A stretch of DNA of 64,000 nt from NCBI RefSeq assembly GCF_000719345.1, contig NZ_JOFX01000029.1:20730-84729 (forward strand). Reading direction: 5' to 3'. The notes under the pieces were generated by a model. It saw nothing but the letters and a program-made list of their open reading frames with translations, was not told the DNA's origin and did not search any database. The translations under genes were made by a program, and so were the position numbers. The DNA is from Streptomyces sp. NRRL F-2664. Lineage in GTDB: Bacteria > Actinomycetota > Actinomycetes > Streptomycetales > Streptomycetaceae. Position 1 is the first letter of the stretch. The number at the start of each line of letters is the position of its first letter. Shown piece by piece: positions 34,481 to 43,173 of this stretch.

Positions 34481-35032
34481 ATGATGATCATCGACGGGGT
34501 GGAGATGCGGGGCGTCACGCCCGACGACGCCGCCGCGCTGGCCGACGCGTTCGCACGCAACCGGGCGTACATGGCTCCGTACGAGCCGGTCCGGCCGGAC
34601 GCCTTCTACACCGAGCAGGGGCAACGGGAGCGGATCACGCAGCAGATGGAGTCCCGGGAGGCCGGGCGGTTGCTGCCGTTCGTGTTCGTCGACGCCGCCG
34701 ACGGCACACCGCTGGGCACCATCAACCTCGGCAACATCCAGCACGGGCCGCTGTGCAGCGGCGGCCTCGGGTACTGGGTGGACGAGACCTGCCGGGGCAG
34801 GGGCCTGGCCACGGCCGGCGCCCGGGAGGTCTGCCGGATCGCCCGCGAGGAGATGGGGCTGCACCGGGTGGAGGCCGGCACCCTGGTCGACAACCTGGCC
34901 TCCCAGCGGGTGCTGGCGAAGGCGGGCTTCGAGCAGTACGGACTCGCGCCGCGCTACCTGCACATCAACGGCGCCTGGCGCGACCACCGCCTCTTCCAGC
35001 GCATCCTGCACGACGACCCTCCGGCGGCGTAG
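34481..35032 (+). CDS. GNAT-family N-acetyltransferase (RimJ/RimL-like)
   Basis: Acetyl-CoA-dependent acyltransferase of 183 aa. The RimL-like pattern is clear: acceptor strand LPFVFVDAADGTPLGTINL, the acetyl-CoA loop YWVDETCRGRGLATAGA (R-G-R-G-x-A) and the final HRVEAGTLVDNLASQRVLAKAG. It may acetylate a ribosomal protein N-terminus or a small amine; the target cannot be told. The start ATG 34481 (or ATG 34484) lies 6 nt after TAGCGT (34469-34474), which contains the stop of nnaR, so the transcript may be leaderless and independent. Confidence 0.88.
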   Translation: MMIIDGVEMRGVTPDDAAALADAFARNRAYMAPYEPVRPDAFYTEQGQRERITQQMESREAGRLLPFVFVDAADGTPLGTINLGNIQHGPLCSGGLGYWVDETCRGRGLATAGAREVCRIAREEMGLHRVEAGTLVDNLASQRVLAKAGFEQYGLAPRYLHINGAWRDHRLFQRILHDDPPAA

Positions 35033-35162
35033 CAGATCCAGCCCCGGCGAGGCCGAACCGGCCGGCGGGGCCGGGGGTGGAGGTACCGGTTCGGGGGCTT
35101 CCCCCGCGGGCAACGGACCGGCACTCTGGGGAGGCGCCCCACGACGCGAGGCGGTGACGGGC

Positions 35163-35723
35163 ATGCGGTTCGATTCCGGGCGGGTCTGCCTGGACCTGGT
35201 GGCCACCTTCGCCCCCCGCGAGGGCATCCCGGACGGCGACGAGCTGCGGCTCTGGCTCGCCGGGGCGGGGCTCGTGCCCGACCGGACGCCGCTGACCCGC
35301 GTGGGAGCCGACTGGGCCGAGGCCTTCCGCGCCCTGCGCGCCGACGTGGAGAGGCTCGTACGGGCGGAGCTGGCCGGCACCGAGCCGGACGACAGCGCCC
35401 TGGCCCGGGTCAACGCGCTGGCCGCCGGACCACCCCCCGGGCTGTGTGCCGTACGCGACCAGGAAGGGCACCTCGTCAGGGAGTTGTGCGGCGGTGTGGA
35501 ATGCGGTGCGCTGCTCGCGGCCGTCGCCCGCGACGCCGTGGAGCTGCTGACCGACCCCGGCGACCGCGCCCTGCTGCGGGCCTGCGCGGGAGACGGCTGC
35601 ACCCGCGTCTACCTGGACACCTCCCGCGGCCACCGGCGGCGCTGGTGCTCCAGCGAGCTCTGCGGGAACCGGGAGCGGGTCGCCCGGCACCGCCGCCGGG
35701 CCCTTGCGTCCGGATCCCGGTAG
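35163..35723 (+). CDS. CGNR zinc-finger regulator (ABATE domain)
   Basis: A 186-aa predicted stress or ligand-responsive regulator. The N-terminal ABATE domain starts FDSGRVCLDLVATFAPREG. The C-terminal zinc finger has CAGDGCTRVYLDTSRGHRR and then WCSSELCGNRERVARHRRR, including the Cys-Gly-Asn-Arg signature; four Cys bind one zinc and the basic tail probably binds DNA. Start is uncertain: ATG 35163 has GAGG 11 nt upstream, while GTG 35154 has it only 2 nt away; I prefer the ATG. It stands alone on the strand; its targets are unknown. Confidence 0.85.
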   Translation: MRFDSGRVCLDLVATFAPREGIPDGDELRLWLAGAGLVPDRTPLTRVGADWAEAFRALRADVERLVRAELAGTEPDDSALARVNALAAGPPPGLCAVRDQEGHLVRELCGGVECGALLAAVARDAVELLTDPGDRALLRACAGDGCTRVYLDTSRGHRRRWCSSELCGNRERVARHRRRALASGSR

Positions 35724-35825
35724 TCGGAGTACCACTGAGCGAGACGCGTCGCGGAACGGGCGTGCGTACAGGGGGTCGGTCGCGTACGGTTGACGGTCGC
35801 CCATGCACGTCAGAAGGGGGCCTTG

Positions 35826-38144
35826 GTGGCCGCGCAGGATGCCGCTGTCGACAGCACGGCGGACTCCGTCCGCGATCGGGAGATCGCGGTCGAGCAGACG
35901 CATCTCGACCAGGTGTACCGACGCCTCGAGGAGAAGATCCACGAGGCCGAGTTCCTCATGAACGACGCCGCCCAGCGCGGCCAGGTCGGCACGCCCGGCG
36001 CCCTCGCCGAGCGCGACGCGCAGGTCTTCCGGGCGGGCATCCACCTGAACCGGCTCAACAACGAGTTCGAGGACTTCCTCTTCGGCCGGATCGACCTGCT
36101 GCTCGGCAAGGACGGGGAGCGCGGCCCGGACGGCGCGTACACCTCCGTCGAGCCCGCCGACGCGGCGATCCGCGAGGACCTCACGGCCGACATCGCCGAG
36201 ACGCTGCACATCGGCCGCATAGGAGTCCTGGACTCCGACTACGCTCCGCTGGTCATCGACTGGCGCGCACCGGCCGCCGCACCCTTCTACCGCTCCACCC
36301 CGAAGGAGCCGGGCCGCGTCGTGCGCCGCCGCGTCATCCGCTCCAAGGGCCGCAGGGTGCTCGGGGTCGAGGACGACCTGATGCGCCCCGAGGTCACCGC
36401 CTTCCTCGACGGCCGCGAGCTCCCCGCCATCGGCGACGGGGCGCTCATGGCCGCGCTCGGGCGGGCCCGTACGCACTCCATGCGCGACATCGTGTCCTCC
36501 ATCCAGGCCGAGCAGGACCTCGTCATCCGGGCCCCCGCCGCCTCCGTCGCCGAGGTCGCGGGCGGCCCCGGCACCGGCAAGACCGCCGTCGCCCTGCACC
36601 GCGCCGCCTACCTGCTCTACCAGGACCGCCGCCGCTACTCCGGCGGCATCCTGATCGTCTCCCCGACCCCGCTGCTCGTCGCGTACACCGAGGGCGTGCT
36701 GCCCTCCCTCGGCGAGGAGGGCCAGGTCGCCATCCGGGCGCTCGGCTCGCTGGTCGACGGCGCCGAGGCGACCACGTACGACGACCCGGTCGTGGCCCGC
36801 ATCAAGGGCTCCTCCCGGATGCGGTCGGTCCTGCGCAAGGCCGTGCGCGGCACGCTGGAGCTCGGAGACGAGCACGGCCCGGCGCCCGAGCGGCTGCGTG
36901 TGGTGGCCTTCGGCCGCCGCGAGGAGCTGGAGGCCGACGAGCTGAACCGGATCCGGCAGAACGTGCTCGGCGGCACCGCCCCGGTGAACCTGCTGCGCCC
37001 GCGCGCCCGCAAACTGCTCCTCGACGCCCTGTACGCCAAGACCGGCGCCGCCGGCCGGCACAGCGACCCGGAACTCGCCGCCGAGCTGCGTTCCGCCTTC
37101 GACGAGGACATCTCCACCGAGGACGCCTTCATCCGCTTCCTGAACGCGTGGTGGCCCGAGCTGACCCCGCGCCGGGTGCTCGCCGCGATGGCCGACGAGC
37201 GCAGGCTCGGCCGCTGGTCTCGCCGGGACCTCAACCCGCGTGAGACCCGCCGGCTGGCCCGCTCGCTGCGCCGGGTCGGCCCGGACGGCACGGGCCCCCT
37301 GTCGGTGCACGACGTGGCCCTGCTCGACGAGCTCCAGCAGCTCCTCGGCGCTCCCGCCCGCCCGAAGCGGAAGCGGGAGGTGGACCCGCTCGACCAGCTG
37401 ACCGGGCTGGAGGAGCTGATGCCGACCCGTGAGGAGACGCAGTGGGAGCGGGCCGAGCGGCTCGCGGCGGAGCGCACCGAGTACGCGCACGTCATCGTGG
37501 ACGAGGCCCAGGACCTGACGCCGATGCAGTGGCGCATGGTGGGCCGCCGGGGCCGGCACGGCACCTGGACGGTCGTCGGCGACCCGGCGCAGTCCTCCTG
37601 GACCGATCCGGACGAGGCGGCCGCGGCCCGCGACGAGGCCCTGGGCTCCCGGCCGCGCCGCCGCTTCACCCTGACGGTGAACTACCGCAACCCGGCCGAG
37701 GTCGCCGAGGTCGCCTCCCGGGTGCTGCGCCGGGCGATGCCCGGGACGGAGCCGCCGTCGGCGGTGCGCTCCACCGGCCTGGAGCCGCGGTTCACGGCCG
37801 CCGGGGACGAGCTGGGGCCCGTGGTCCGGGAGGAGACCCGGCGGCTGCTGGAACAGGTGGACGGCACGGTCGGCGTCGTGGTCGCCATGGACCGGCGCGC
37901 CGAGGCCGCGGGCTGGCTCGCCGACCTCGGCGGACGGGCCGTGGCGCTGGGCAGCCTGGAGGCCAAGGGCCTGGAGTACGACGCCACGGTCGTCGTGTCC
38001 CCGGCGGAGATCGCGGACGAGTCCCCGGCGGGCCTGCGGGTCCTGTACGTGGCGCTGACGCGCGCCACGCAGCAGCTGACGGTGGTCTCGGCCGCAGGGG
38101 ACGAGCCCGACGCGGACGGAGTGCCCGCGCTGCTGCAGCCGTAG
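35826..38144 (+). CDS. HelD-type RNA polymerase-associated ATPase (UvrD-like superfamily 1)
   Basis: A 772-aa superfamily 1 ATPase. The first ~70 residues form the coiled-coil arm typical of HelD (EQTHLDQVYRRLEEKIHEAE), which enters the RNA polymerase secondary channel. Walker A is GGPGTGKTAVALHRAAYLLY near residue 240, Walker B VIVDEAQDLTPMQW near 555, then VVGDPAQSSW and the UvrD-like C-terminal motifs YVALTRATQQL. HelD proteins dissociate stalled polymerase and, in some actinomycetes (HelR), give rifampicin tolerance. I looked for a rifampicin-associated element upstream and saw none, so it may be the housekeeping paralogue. GTG 35826 has GGGGG 5 nt upstream. Confidence 0.88.
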   Translation: MAAQDAAVDSTADSVRDREIAVEQTHLDQVYRRLEEKIHEAEFLMNDAAQRGQVGTPGALAERDAQVFRAGIHLNRLNNEFEDFLFGRIDLLLGKDGERGPDGAYTSVEPADAAIREDLTADIAETLHIGRIGVLDSDYAPLVIDWRAPAAAPFYRSTPKEPGRVVRRRVIRSKGRRVLGVEDDLMRPEVTAFLDGRELPAIGDGALMAALGRARTHSMRDIVSSIQAEQDLVIRAPAASVAEVAGGPGTGKTAVALHRAAYLLYQDRRRYSGGILIVSPTPLLVAYTEGVLPSLGEEGQVAIRALGSLVDGAEATTYDDPVVARIKGSSRMRSVLRKAVRGTLELGDEHGPAPERLRVVAFGRREELEADELNRIRQNVLGGTAPVNLLRPRARKLLLDALYAKTGAAGRHSDPELAAELRSAFDEDISTEDAFIRFLNAWWPELTPRRVLAAMADERRLGRWSRRDLNPRETRRLARSLRRVGPDGTGPLSVHDVALLDELQQLLGAPARPKRKREVDPLDQLTGLEELMPTREETQWERAERLAAERTEYAHVIVDEAQDLTPMQWRMVGRRGRHGTWTVVGDPAQSSWTDPDEAAAARDEALGSRPRRRFTLTVNYRNPAEVAEVASRVLRRAMPGTEPPSAVRSTGLEPRFTAAGDELGPVVREETRRLLEQVDGTVGVVVAMDRRAEAAGWLADLGGRAVALGSLEAKGLEYDATVVVSPAEIADESPAGLRVLYVALTRATQQLTVVSAAGDEPDADGVPALLQP

Positions 38145-38234
38145 ACGGTGCCGGCCCGGCCACCGCGCCGGGCCGCGTACGGCCGTATGGTCCGCGGCCG
38201 GCCGCGTGGTCGTGGGAACGGAGGGCGAGCAGGG

Positions 38235-38253
38235 GGATCGCATTCGGCGATCC
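38235..38253. promoter_or_regulatory. Inverted repeat at a putative small-RNA promoter
   Basis: GGATCGC and GCGATCC (7-bp perfect arms, 5-nt spacer) lie 5 nt upstream of TAGCCT (38259-38264), a fair -10 box, and cover the -35 area. The placement suits an operator for the transcript that ends at the hairpin at 38373. Confidence 0.4.
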
Positions 38254-38270
38254 TTTGTTAGCCTGGGTAC

Positions 38271-38418
38271 GGCACCGACTCGATCCAAGCCCCCGGGCCC
38301 AACCTTCGTCGCTCAGAGCGACCACTTGCCGCGAGGCGAGCATGGCGGGTCGGTGTCGTGAACGTATGCAGGAACAGGTCCGCGCTCCCCACCCGGTGGG
38401 GAGCGCGGACCTGTTTCG
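38271..38418 (+). ncRNA. Candidate small RNA between helD-like gene and malic enzyme
   Basis: The 458-nt gap between the HelD-like gene and malic enzyme contains no supported gene, yet it holds a likely -10 box (38259-38264), a small hairpin with GTCGC/GCGAC arms (38308-38322) and a very strong T-ended terminator (38373-38418). Together these outline an RNA of about 150 nt. It could instead be a 3' piece of the helD-like transcript, but the distance and the internal promoter signal argue for an independent RNA. The start is approximate. Confidence 0.45.
38373..38418 (+). terminator. Very strong hairpin terminator
   Basis: Perfect 21-nt arms at 38373-38393 and 38395-38415, closing over a tight loop, followed by T residues and CG. 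The longest perfect stem in the window among those I checked. Confidence 0.9.
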
Positions 38419-38601
38419 TATGCCCCACCTTCCGCAGCCCCCTGGGAATCTCGTATGGTGGAAGAGTCTTTCCGAAATTTGTAGCTGGTTACCTTGTACC
38501 GGCTGGTAGGTGGGACGATCGGACAACAGGTCCTGCCGCACCTGCTGTGCAGCGCGGGCCTGTGTGTGAAGCGAACCAGGGACAGAAGAGGAAACACGGC
38601 C

Positions 38602-40038
38602 ATGGCAACGGCGCCCAGCGTCTCGTATTCGATGACGGTCCGCCTGGAAGTGCCCGCGAGCGGAACCGCGGTCTCCCAGCTCACCACCGCCGTGGAGTCC
38701 TCCGGCGGTTCGGTCACCGGTCTCGACGTGACCGCCTCGGGCCACGAGAAGCTGCGGATCGACGTCACCATCGCCGCGACCTCCACCGCCCACGCGGACG
38801 AGATCGTGGAGAAGCTGCGCGGCATCGAGGGCGTCAGCCTGGGCAAGGTCTCCGACCGCACGTTCCTCATGCACCTCGGCGGCAAGATCGAGATGTCGTC
38901 GAAGCACCCCATCCGCAACCGTGACGACCTCTCGATGATCTACACGCCGGGCGTGGCCCGGGTGTGCACCGCCATCGCCGAGAACCCCGAGGACGCGCGC
39001 CGCCTCACCATCAAGCGCAACTCCGTCGCAGTCGTGACGGACGGCTCCGCCGTGCTGGGCCTGGGCAACATCGGCCCGATGGCCGCGCTGCCCGTCATGG
39101 AGGGCAAGGCGGCCCTCTTCAAGCGCTTCGCCGGTATCGACGCCTGGCCGATCTGCCTCGACACCCAGGACACCGACAAGATCGTCGAGATCGTCCGCGC
39201 GATCGCCCCGGGCTTCGCCGGCATCAACCTGGAGGACATCTCCGCGCCGCGCTGCTTCGAGATCGAGGCCCGGCTGCGCGAGGCCCTCGACATCCCCGTC
39301 TTCCACGACGACCAGCACGGCACCGCGATCGTCGTGCTCGCGGCCCTCACCAACGCGCTGCGCGTCGTGGGCAAGGCGGTCGAGGACGTCAAGGTCGTCA
39401 TGTCGGGCGCCGGTGCGGCCGGTACCGCCATCCTGAAGCTGCTCCTGGCGGCGGGCGTGAAGAACGCCGTCAGCGCCGACATCCACGGCGTCGTGCACGC
39501 GGGCCGCCCGGACCTCGTCGACGCCGCGGCGGACTCGCCGCTGCGCTGGATCGCCGACAACACCAACCCCGAGGGCTACACGGGCACTCTGAAGGAGGCC
39601 GTGGTCGGCGCCGACGTGTTCATCGGCGTCTCCGCCCCGAACGTGCTGTCCGGCGAGGACGTCGCGGCGATGGCGGAAGGCGCCATCGTGTTCGCGCTCG
39701 CGAACCCGGATCCCGAGGTGGACCCGGCCGTGGCCCGCCAGACGGCCGCCGTGGTCGCCACCGGCCGCTCCGACTTCCCGAACCAGATCAACAACGTGCT
39801 GGTCTTCCCGGGCGTCTTCCGCGGTCTGTTGGACGCCCAGTCCCGCACCGTGAACACCAGCATGATGCTGGCCGCCGCGACCGCGCTGGCGGACGTCGTC
39901 GGCGAGGACGAGCTGAACGCGAACTACATCATCCCGTCGGTGTTCAACGACAAGGTCGCCGGAGCGGTCGCCGGCGCCGTCCGCAAGGCCGCCTCGGCCG
40001 CGCAGAACGGCCCTGTGACGGGCCTCACGGCTCCCTGA
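38602..40038 (+). CDS. NAD-dependent malic enzyme with N-terminal ACT-like domain
   Basis: Oxidative decarboxylation of malate to pyruvate, linking the TCA cycle to pyruvate; 478 aa. Residues 1-85 form an ACT-like regulatory domain (YSMTVRLEVPASGTAVSQL). The catalytic part starts with HPIRNRDDLSMIYTPGVARV, then SVAVVTDGSAVLGLGNIGP, the metal/substrate site VFHDDQHGTAIV and the dinucleotide fold VMSGAGAAGTAI. Bacterial ACT-malic enzymes of this size are usually NAD-linked; NADP cannot be excluded. ATG 38602 has AGAGGA upstream; the longer frame is unlike the family. Its promoter region (38419-38601) has GCTGGT repeated around 38485-38505. Confidence 0.92.
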   Translation: MATAPSVSYSMTVRLEVPASGTAVSQLTTAVESSGGSVTGLDVTASGHEKLRIDVTIAATSTAHADEIVEKLRGIEGVSLGKVSDRTFLMHLGGKIEMSSKHPIRNRDDLSMIYTPGVARVCTAIAENPEDARRLTIKRNSVAVVTDGSAVLGLGNIGPMAALPVMEGKAALFKRFAGIDAWPICLDTQDTDKIVEIVRAIAPGFAGINLEDISAPRCFEIEARLREALDIPVFHDDQHGTAIVVLAALTNALRVVGKAVEDVKVVMSGAGAAGTAILKLLLAAGVKNAVSADIHGVVHAGRPDLVDAAADSPLRWIADNTNPEGYTGTLKEAVVGADVFIGVSAPNVLSGEDVAAMAEGAIVFALANPDPEVDPAVARQTAAVVATGRSDFPNQINNVLVFPGVFRGLLDAQSRTVNTSMMLAAATALADVVGEDELNANYIIPSVFNDKVAGAVAGAVRKAASAAQNGPVTGLTAP

Positions 40039-40102
40039 TCCCCGGCGCGTCGCGAGATGCGGGCCCGTCGGGCCGCCTCTAGGGTTGCGGGGATGCCAAC
40101 GA

Positions 40103-40138
40103 GCTCCGCTGTTCGCATCCCACGGGTGCGGACGGAGC
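40103..40138 (+). terminator. Hairpin after malic enzyme
   Basis: A two-part stem: GCTCC (40103-40107) with GGAGC (40134-40138), and a 10-bp upper stem (40111-40120 with 40124-40133, two G-U pairs) closing on a CAC loop. It lies 65 nt after the stop codon. No T-tract. Confidence 0.5.
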
Positions 40139-40237
40139 GTCACCGGGGCGTGACTGTGGCGCTTTTCGTGTGACCCCGGCGGGTGCCGGATTGGCTTTCC
40201 CGCCGCTGGTGGGGGCAGGATGCGTAACCGGGCGAGA

Positions 40238-40256
40238 GGGTCTGACGTTCAGACCC
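40238..40256. promoter_or_regulatory. Inverted repeat upstream of the HU gene
   Basis: GGGTCTGA and TCAGACCC, perfect 8-bp arms around CGT, lie 83 bp before the HU start. It could be an operator or a short hairpin in the leader. The -10 box of the HU gene is not certain (TAGGGC at 40274-40279 is one option). Confidence 0.4.
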
Positions 40257-40338
40257 GGGTCCGGGGACTGTCCTAGGGCCCTGGCAGCATCGGCTTCGAT
40301 CTCACGCCTCTAAGGCAAGTTGAACACGGGAGTACAAC

Positions 40339-40620
40339 ATGAACCGCAGTGAGCTGGTGGCCGCTCTGTCCGAGCGCGCCGAGGTGACCCGCAAGGACGC
40401 CGACGCCGTTCTGGCCGCGCTCGCCGAGACCGTCGGCGAGATCGTCGCCAAGGGCGACGAGAAGGTCACCATCCCCGGCTTCCTGACCTTCGAGCGCACC
40501 CACCGTGCCGCTCGCACCGCGCGCAACCCGCAGACCGGCGACCCCATCCAGATCCCGGCCGGCTACAGCGTGAAGGTCTCCGCGGGCTCCAAGCTCAAGG
40601 AAGCCGCCAAGGGCAAGTAA
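40339..40620 (+). CDS. hupA: HU-family DNA-binding protein
   Basis: Nucleoid-associated protein of 93 aa that bends and compacts DNA as a dimer. The whole HU fold is present: MNRSELVAALSERAEVTRK at the start and the DNA-binding arm FERTHRAARTARNPQTGDPI with the conserved R-N-P-x-T-G. It lacks the long Lys/Ala-rich tail, so it is the short HupA type rather than HupS. ATG 40339 has GGGAG 7 nt upstream. A terminator follows at 40702, so it is monocistronic and likely highly expressed. Confidence 0.96.
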   Translation: MNRSELVAALSERAEVTRKDADAVLAALAETVGEIVAKGDEKVTIPGFLTFERTHRAARTARNPQTGDPIQIPAGYSVKVSAGSKLKEAAKGK

Positions 40621-40701
40621 GTCCCGCCCCGGCGCCGGGGGCCGCGCAGGCCTGCGGGACGTCGAGCACGGCTGGATGCAGCAGCAGTACGCAGCACGGT
40701 G

Positions 40702-40737
40702 AAGGGCGGCCACCCCGGGCGGGGCGGCCGCCCTTTC
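40702..40737 (+). terminator. Terminator after HU gene
   Basis: AAGGGCGGCC (40702-40711) pairs perfectly with GGCCGCCCTT (40726-40735), followed by TC. Loop of 14 nt. Confidence 0.85.
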
Positions 40738-40899
40738 GCCTGCCCGCCCTCCTGGCCGGGACCGTCCCCCCTGGTCCCGTGGGCCCTGGTGGGCCCTGTG
40801 AGGCCCCGTCAGGCCCTCTCAGAGCCCGCCAGGGGCCCCGGGGCGCGTGAGGGGCAGGGCGGGCCGCCCCTGCGGGCCGGGGCCTCCGGCGCGGCATGC

Positions 40900-40938
40900 G
40901 AGAGCCCCCCGGGCCCTTGCGGGGCCCGGGGGGCTCTC
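40900..40938 (-). terminator. Terminator after murA
   Basis: Perfect 17-bp stem (40900-40916 with 40922-40938) and a 5-nt loop, 39 nt beyond the murA stop on the minus strand. It can also act on any read-through from the HU side. The stretch 40738-40899 between the two terminators is GC-rich non-coding DNA in which I see no gene. Confidence 0.8.
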
Positions 40939-40976
40939 GGTGTCCGTACGGGCGTCCGGGTGAACGCCCCGGAGGG

Positions 40977-42320
40977 TCAGACGAGGTCGCCGCCCGGGAG
41001 CTCGACCTTCGCACCGAGCTCCACGAGCTTCTCCATGAAGTTCTCGTAGCCGCGGTTGATCAGGTCGATGCCGTGGACCCGCGAGGTGCCCTCGGCAGCC
41101 AGGGCCGCGATGAGGTACGAGAACCCGCCGCGCAGGTCGGGGATGACCAGGTCGGCGCCCTGCAGCTTGGTCGGGCCGGAGACGACCGCCGAGTGCAGGA
41201 AGTTGCGCTGGCCGAAGCGGCAGGCCGAGCCGCCCAGGCACTCGCGGTACAGCTGGATGTGAGCACCCATCTGGTTGAGCGCCGAGGTGAAGCCGAGCCG
41301 GGACTCGTAGACCGTCTCGTGGACGATCGAGAGGCCGGACGCCTGCGTCAGGGCCACGACGAGCGGCTGCTGCCAGTCCGTCTGGAAGCCGGGGTGCACG
41401 TCCGTCTCCAGCGCGATGGCGTTGAGCGGGCCGCCGGGGTGCCAGAAGCGGATGCCGTCGTCGTCGATCTCGAAGGCGCCGCCGACCTTCCGGTACGTGT
41501 TCAGGAAGGTCATCATCGAGCGCTGCTGGGCGCCGCGCACGTAGATGTTGCCGCCCGTGGCCAGCGCCGCGGAGGCCCAGGAGGCGGCCTCCAGGCGGTC
41601 CGGGAGGGCCTTGTGGTTGTAGCCGCCGAGCCGCTCCACGCCGGTGATCCGGATGGTGCGGTCGGTGTCCATGGAGATGATGGCGCCCATCTTCTGCAGC
41701 ACGCAGATGAGGTCCTCGATCTCCGGCTCCACGGCGGCGTTGCTGAGCTCGGTGACGCCCTCGGCCAGGACGGCCGTCAGCAGCACCTGCTCGGTCGAGC
41801 CGACCGAGGGGTAGGGCAGGCGGATCTTGCAGCCGCGCAGCCGCTGCGGGGCCTCCAGGTACTGGCCGCCCTCGCGCTTCTCGATGGTCGCGCCGAACTG
41901 GCGGAGCACGTCGAAGTGGAAGTCGATGGGCCGGCCGCCGATGTCGCAGCCGCCGAGACCGGGGATGAAGGCGTGGCCGAGACGGTGCAGCAGCGGGCCG
42001 CAGAAGAGGATCGGGATGCGCGAAGAGCCCGCGTGGGCGTCGATGTCGGCGACGTTCGCGCTCTCGACGTGGGTCGGGTCGAGGACGAGCTCGCCCGGCT
42101 CCTCGCCGGGACGGACCGTCACCCCGTGCAGCTGGAGCAGCCCGCGGACGACACGCACGTCACGGATGTCGGGAACGTTGCGCAGCCGGCTGGGTTCGCT
42201 GCCGAGCAGAGCGGCGACCATGGCCTTGGGCACGAGGTTCTTCGCACCGCGGACACGGATCTCGCCCTCGAGCGGGGTGCCGCCGTGGACAAGCAGTACA
42301 TCGTCACTGATGCCGGTCAT
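40977..42320 (-). CDS. murA: UDP-N-acetylglucosamine 1-carboxyvinyltransferase MurA
   Basis: First committed step of peptidoglycan synthesis: transfers enolpyruvate from PEP to UDP-GlcNAc. 447 aa. Begins with the family pattern DVLLVHGGTPLEGEIRVRGAKN; the catalytic loop GLGGCDIGGRPIDFH keeps the active-site Cys (about residue 126) that fosfomycin alkylates, so no built-in fosfomycin resistance by Cys-to-Asp is indicated. The substrate-binding end has DLRGGFSYLIAALAAEG. ATG 42320 is chosen because the longer frame (42380) adds an odd hydrophobic piece. It is divergent from the YqgE-like gene; a strong terminator follows. Confidence 0.96.
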   Translation of the reverse strand: MTGISDDVLLVHGGTPLEGEIRVRGAKNLVPKAMVAALLGSEPSRLRNVPDIRDVRVVRGLLQLHGVTVRPGEEPGELVLDPTHVESANVADIDAHAGSSRIPILFCGPLLHRLGHAFIPGLGGCDIGGRPIDFHFDVLRQFGATIEKREGGQYLEAPQRLRGCKIRLPYPSVGSTEQVLLTAVLAEGVTELSNAAVEPEIEDLICVLQKMGAIISMDTDRTIRITGVERLGGYNHKALPDRLEAASWASAALATGGNIYVRGAQQRSMMTFLNTYRKVGGAFEIDDDGIRFWHPGGPLNAIALETDVHPGFQTDWQQPLVVALTQASGLSIVHETVYESRLGFTSALNQMGAHIQLYRECLGGSACRFGQRNFLHSAVVSGPTKLQGADLVIPDLRGGFSYLIAALAAEGTSRVHGIDLINRGYENFMEKLVELGAKVELPGGDLV

Positions 42321-42583
42321 GAATCTCGCGTTCCGGAGAGGGGTGGGCAGGGGGCCAGGGAAAAGGGTAAGGGCCACCACCCCCTTGTTCGTAAGGCCGA
42401 CGCGGCCGTAGGACTGTCATGAATTCGGTACAACACCCTCCGTATCCACCGCATGGCGGAGCGTTGCGTTCCGCCCGCTTCGTCCGCGCGCGCTCCCCGA
42501 TGCCGCCGTGCGCGGTGAGCTGCGGACGATCCGATCTGTGCGCCCGCTCCCCGGAAACGGCGGATGTGCGGGATCATGGCGGC

Positions 42584-43144
42584 ATGACCGAGGTGTCCTC
42601 CCTCACAGGGCGGCTGCTCGTGGCCACCCCCGCCCTCGCGGACCCGAACTTCGACCGCGCGGTGGTGCTGCTGCTCGACCACGACGAGCAGGGCTCCCTC
42701 GGCGTGGTCCTCAACCGACCGACACCGGTGGGCGTCGGCGACGTCCTGCTGCCCTGGGCCCCGCTGGCCGGGGACCCGGGCGTGGTCTTCCAGGGCGGGC
42801 CGGTGGCCCTGGACGCGGCCCTCGGGCTGGCCGTCATCCCCGGCGAGGAGGGGCCCCTCGGCTGGCGACGGGTGCACGGCGCGATCGGGCTGGTCGACCT
42901 GGAGACGCCGCCCGAGCTGCTCGCCCCGGCGCTGGGGGGCCTGCGCATCTTCGCCGGCTACTCCGGTTGGGGGCCCGGCCAGCTGGAGGAGGAGCTGGGC
43001 GAGGGCGCCTGGTACGTGGTGGAGTCGGAGCCCGGCGACGTGTCCTCGCCGGACCCCGAGCGCCTGTGGCGGTCGGTGCTGCGCCGCCAGCGCAGCGAAC
43101 TCGCGATGGTCGCCACCTATCCGGACGACCCGTCGCTCAACTGA
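42584..43144 (+). CDS. YqgE/AlgH family protein (DUF179)
   Basis: A 186-aa member of the widespread YqgE/AlgH family, whose biochemical role is not settled. Typical blocks: LTGRLLVATPALADPNFDRAV, LLLDHDEQGSLGVVLNRPT, VFQGGPVALDAALGLAVIP and RIFAGYSGWGPGQLEEELGEG. Start ATG 42584 lies 6 nt after GATCAT (42572-42577), a weak -10 match in keeping with leaderless neighbours; the long upstream frame from 42419 is unlikely. The 263-bp gap to murA is the divergent promoter region. Confidence 0.9.
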   Translation: MTEVSSLTGRLLVATPALADPNFDRAVVLLLDHDEQGSLGVVLNRPTPVGVGDVLLPWAPLAGDPGVVFQGGPVALDAALGLAVIPGEEGPLGWRRVHGAIGLVDLETPPELLAPALGGLRIFAGYSGWGPGQLEEELGEGAWYVVESEPGDVSSPDPERLWRSVLRRQRSELAMVATYPDDPSLN

Positions 43145-43173
43145 CGGGCGCGGGGTTAAGTACCCTGGGTTCC

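Noticed and set aside
35724..35825. Rifampicin-associated element upstream of the HelD-like gene
   Set aside because: I looked for its inverted-repeat pattern and did not see it; no claim of rifampicin-inducible control is made.
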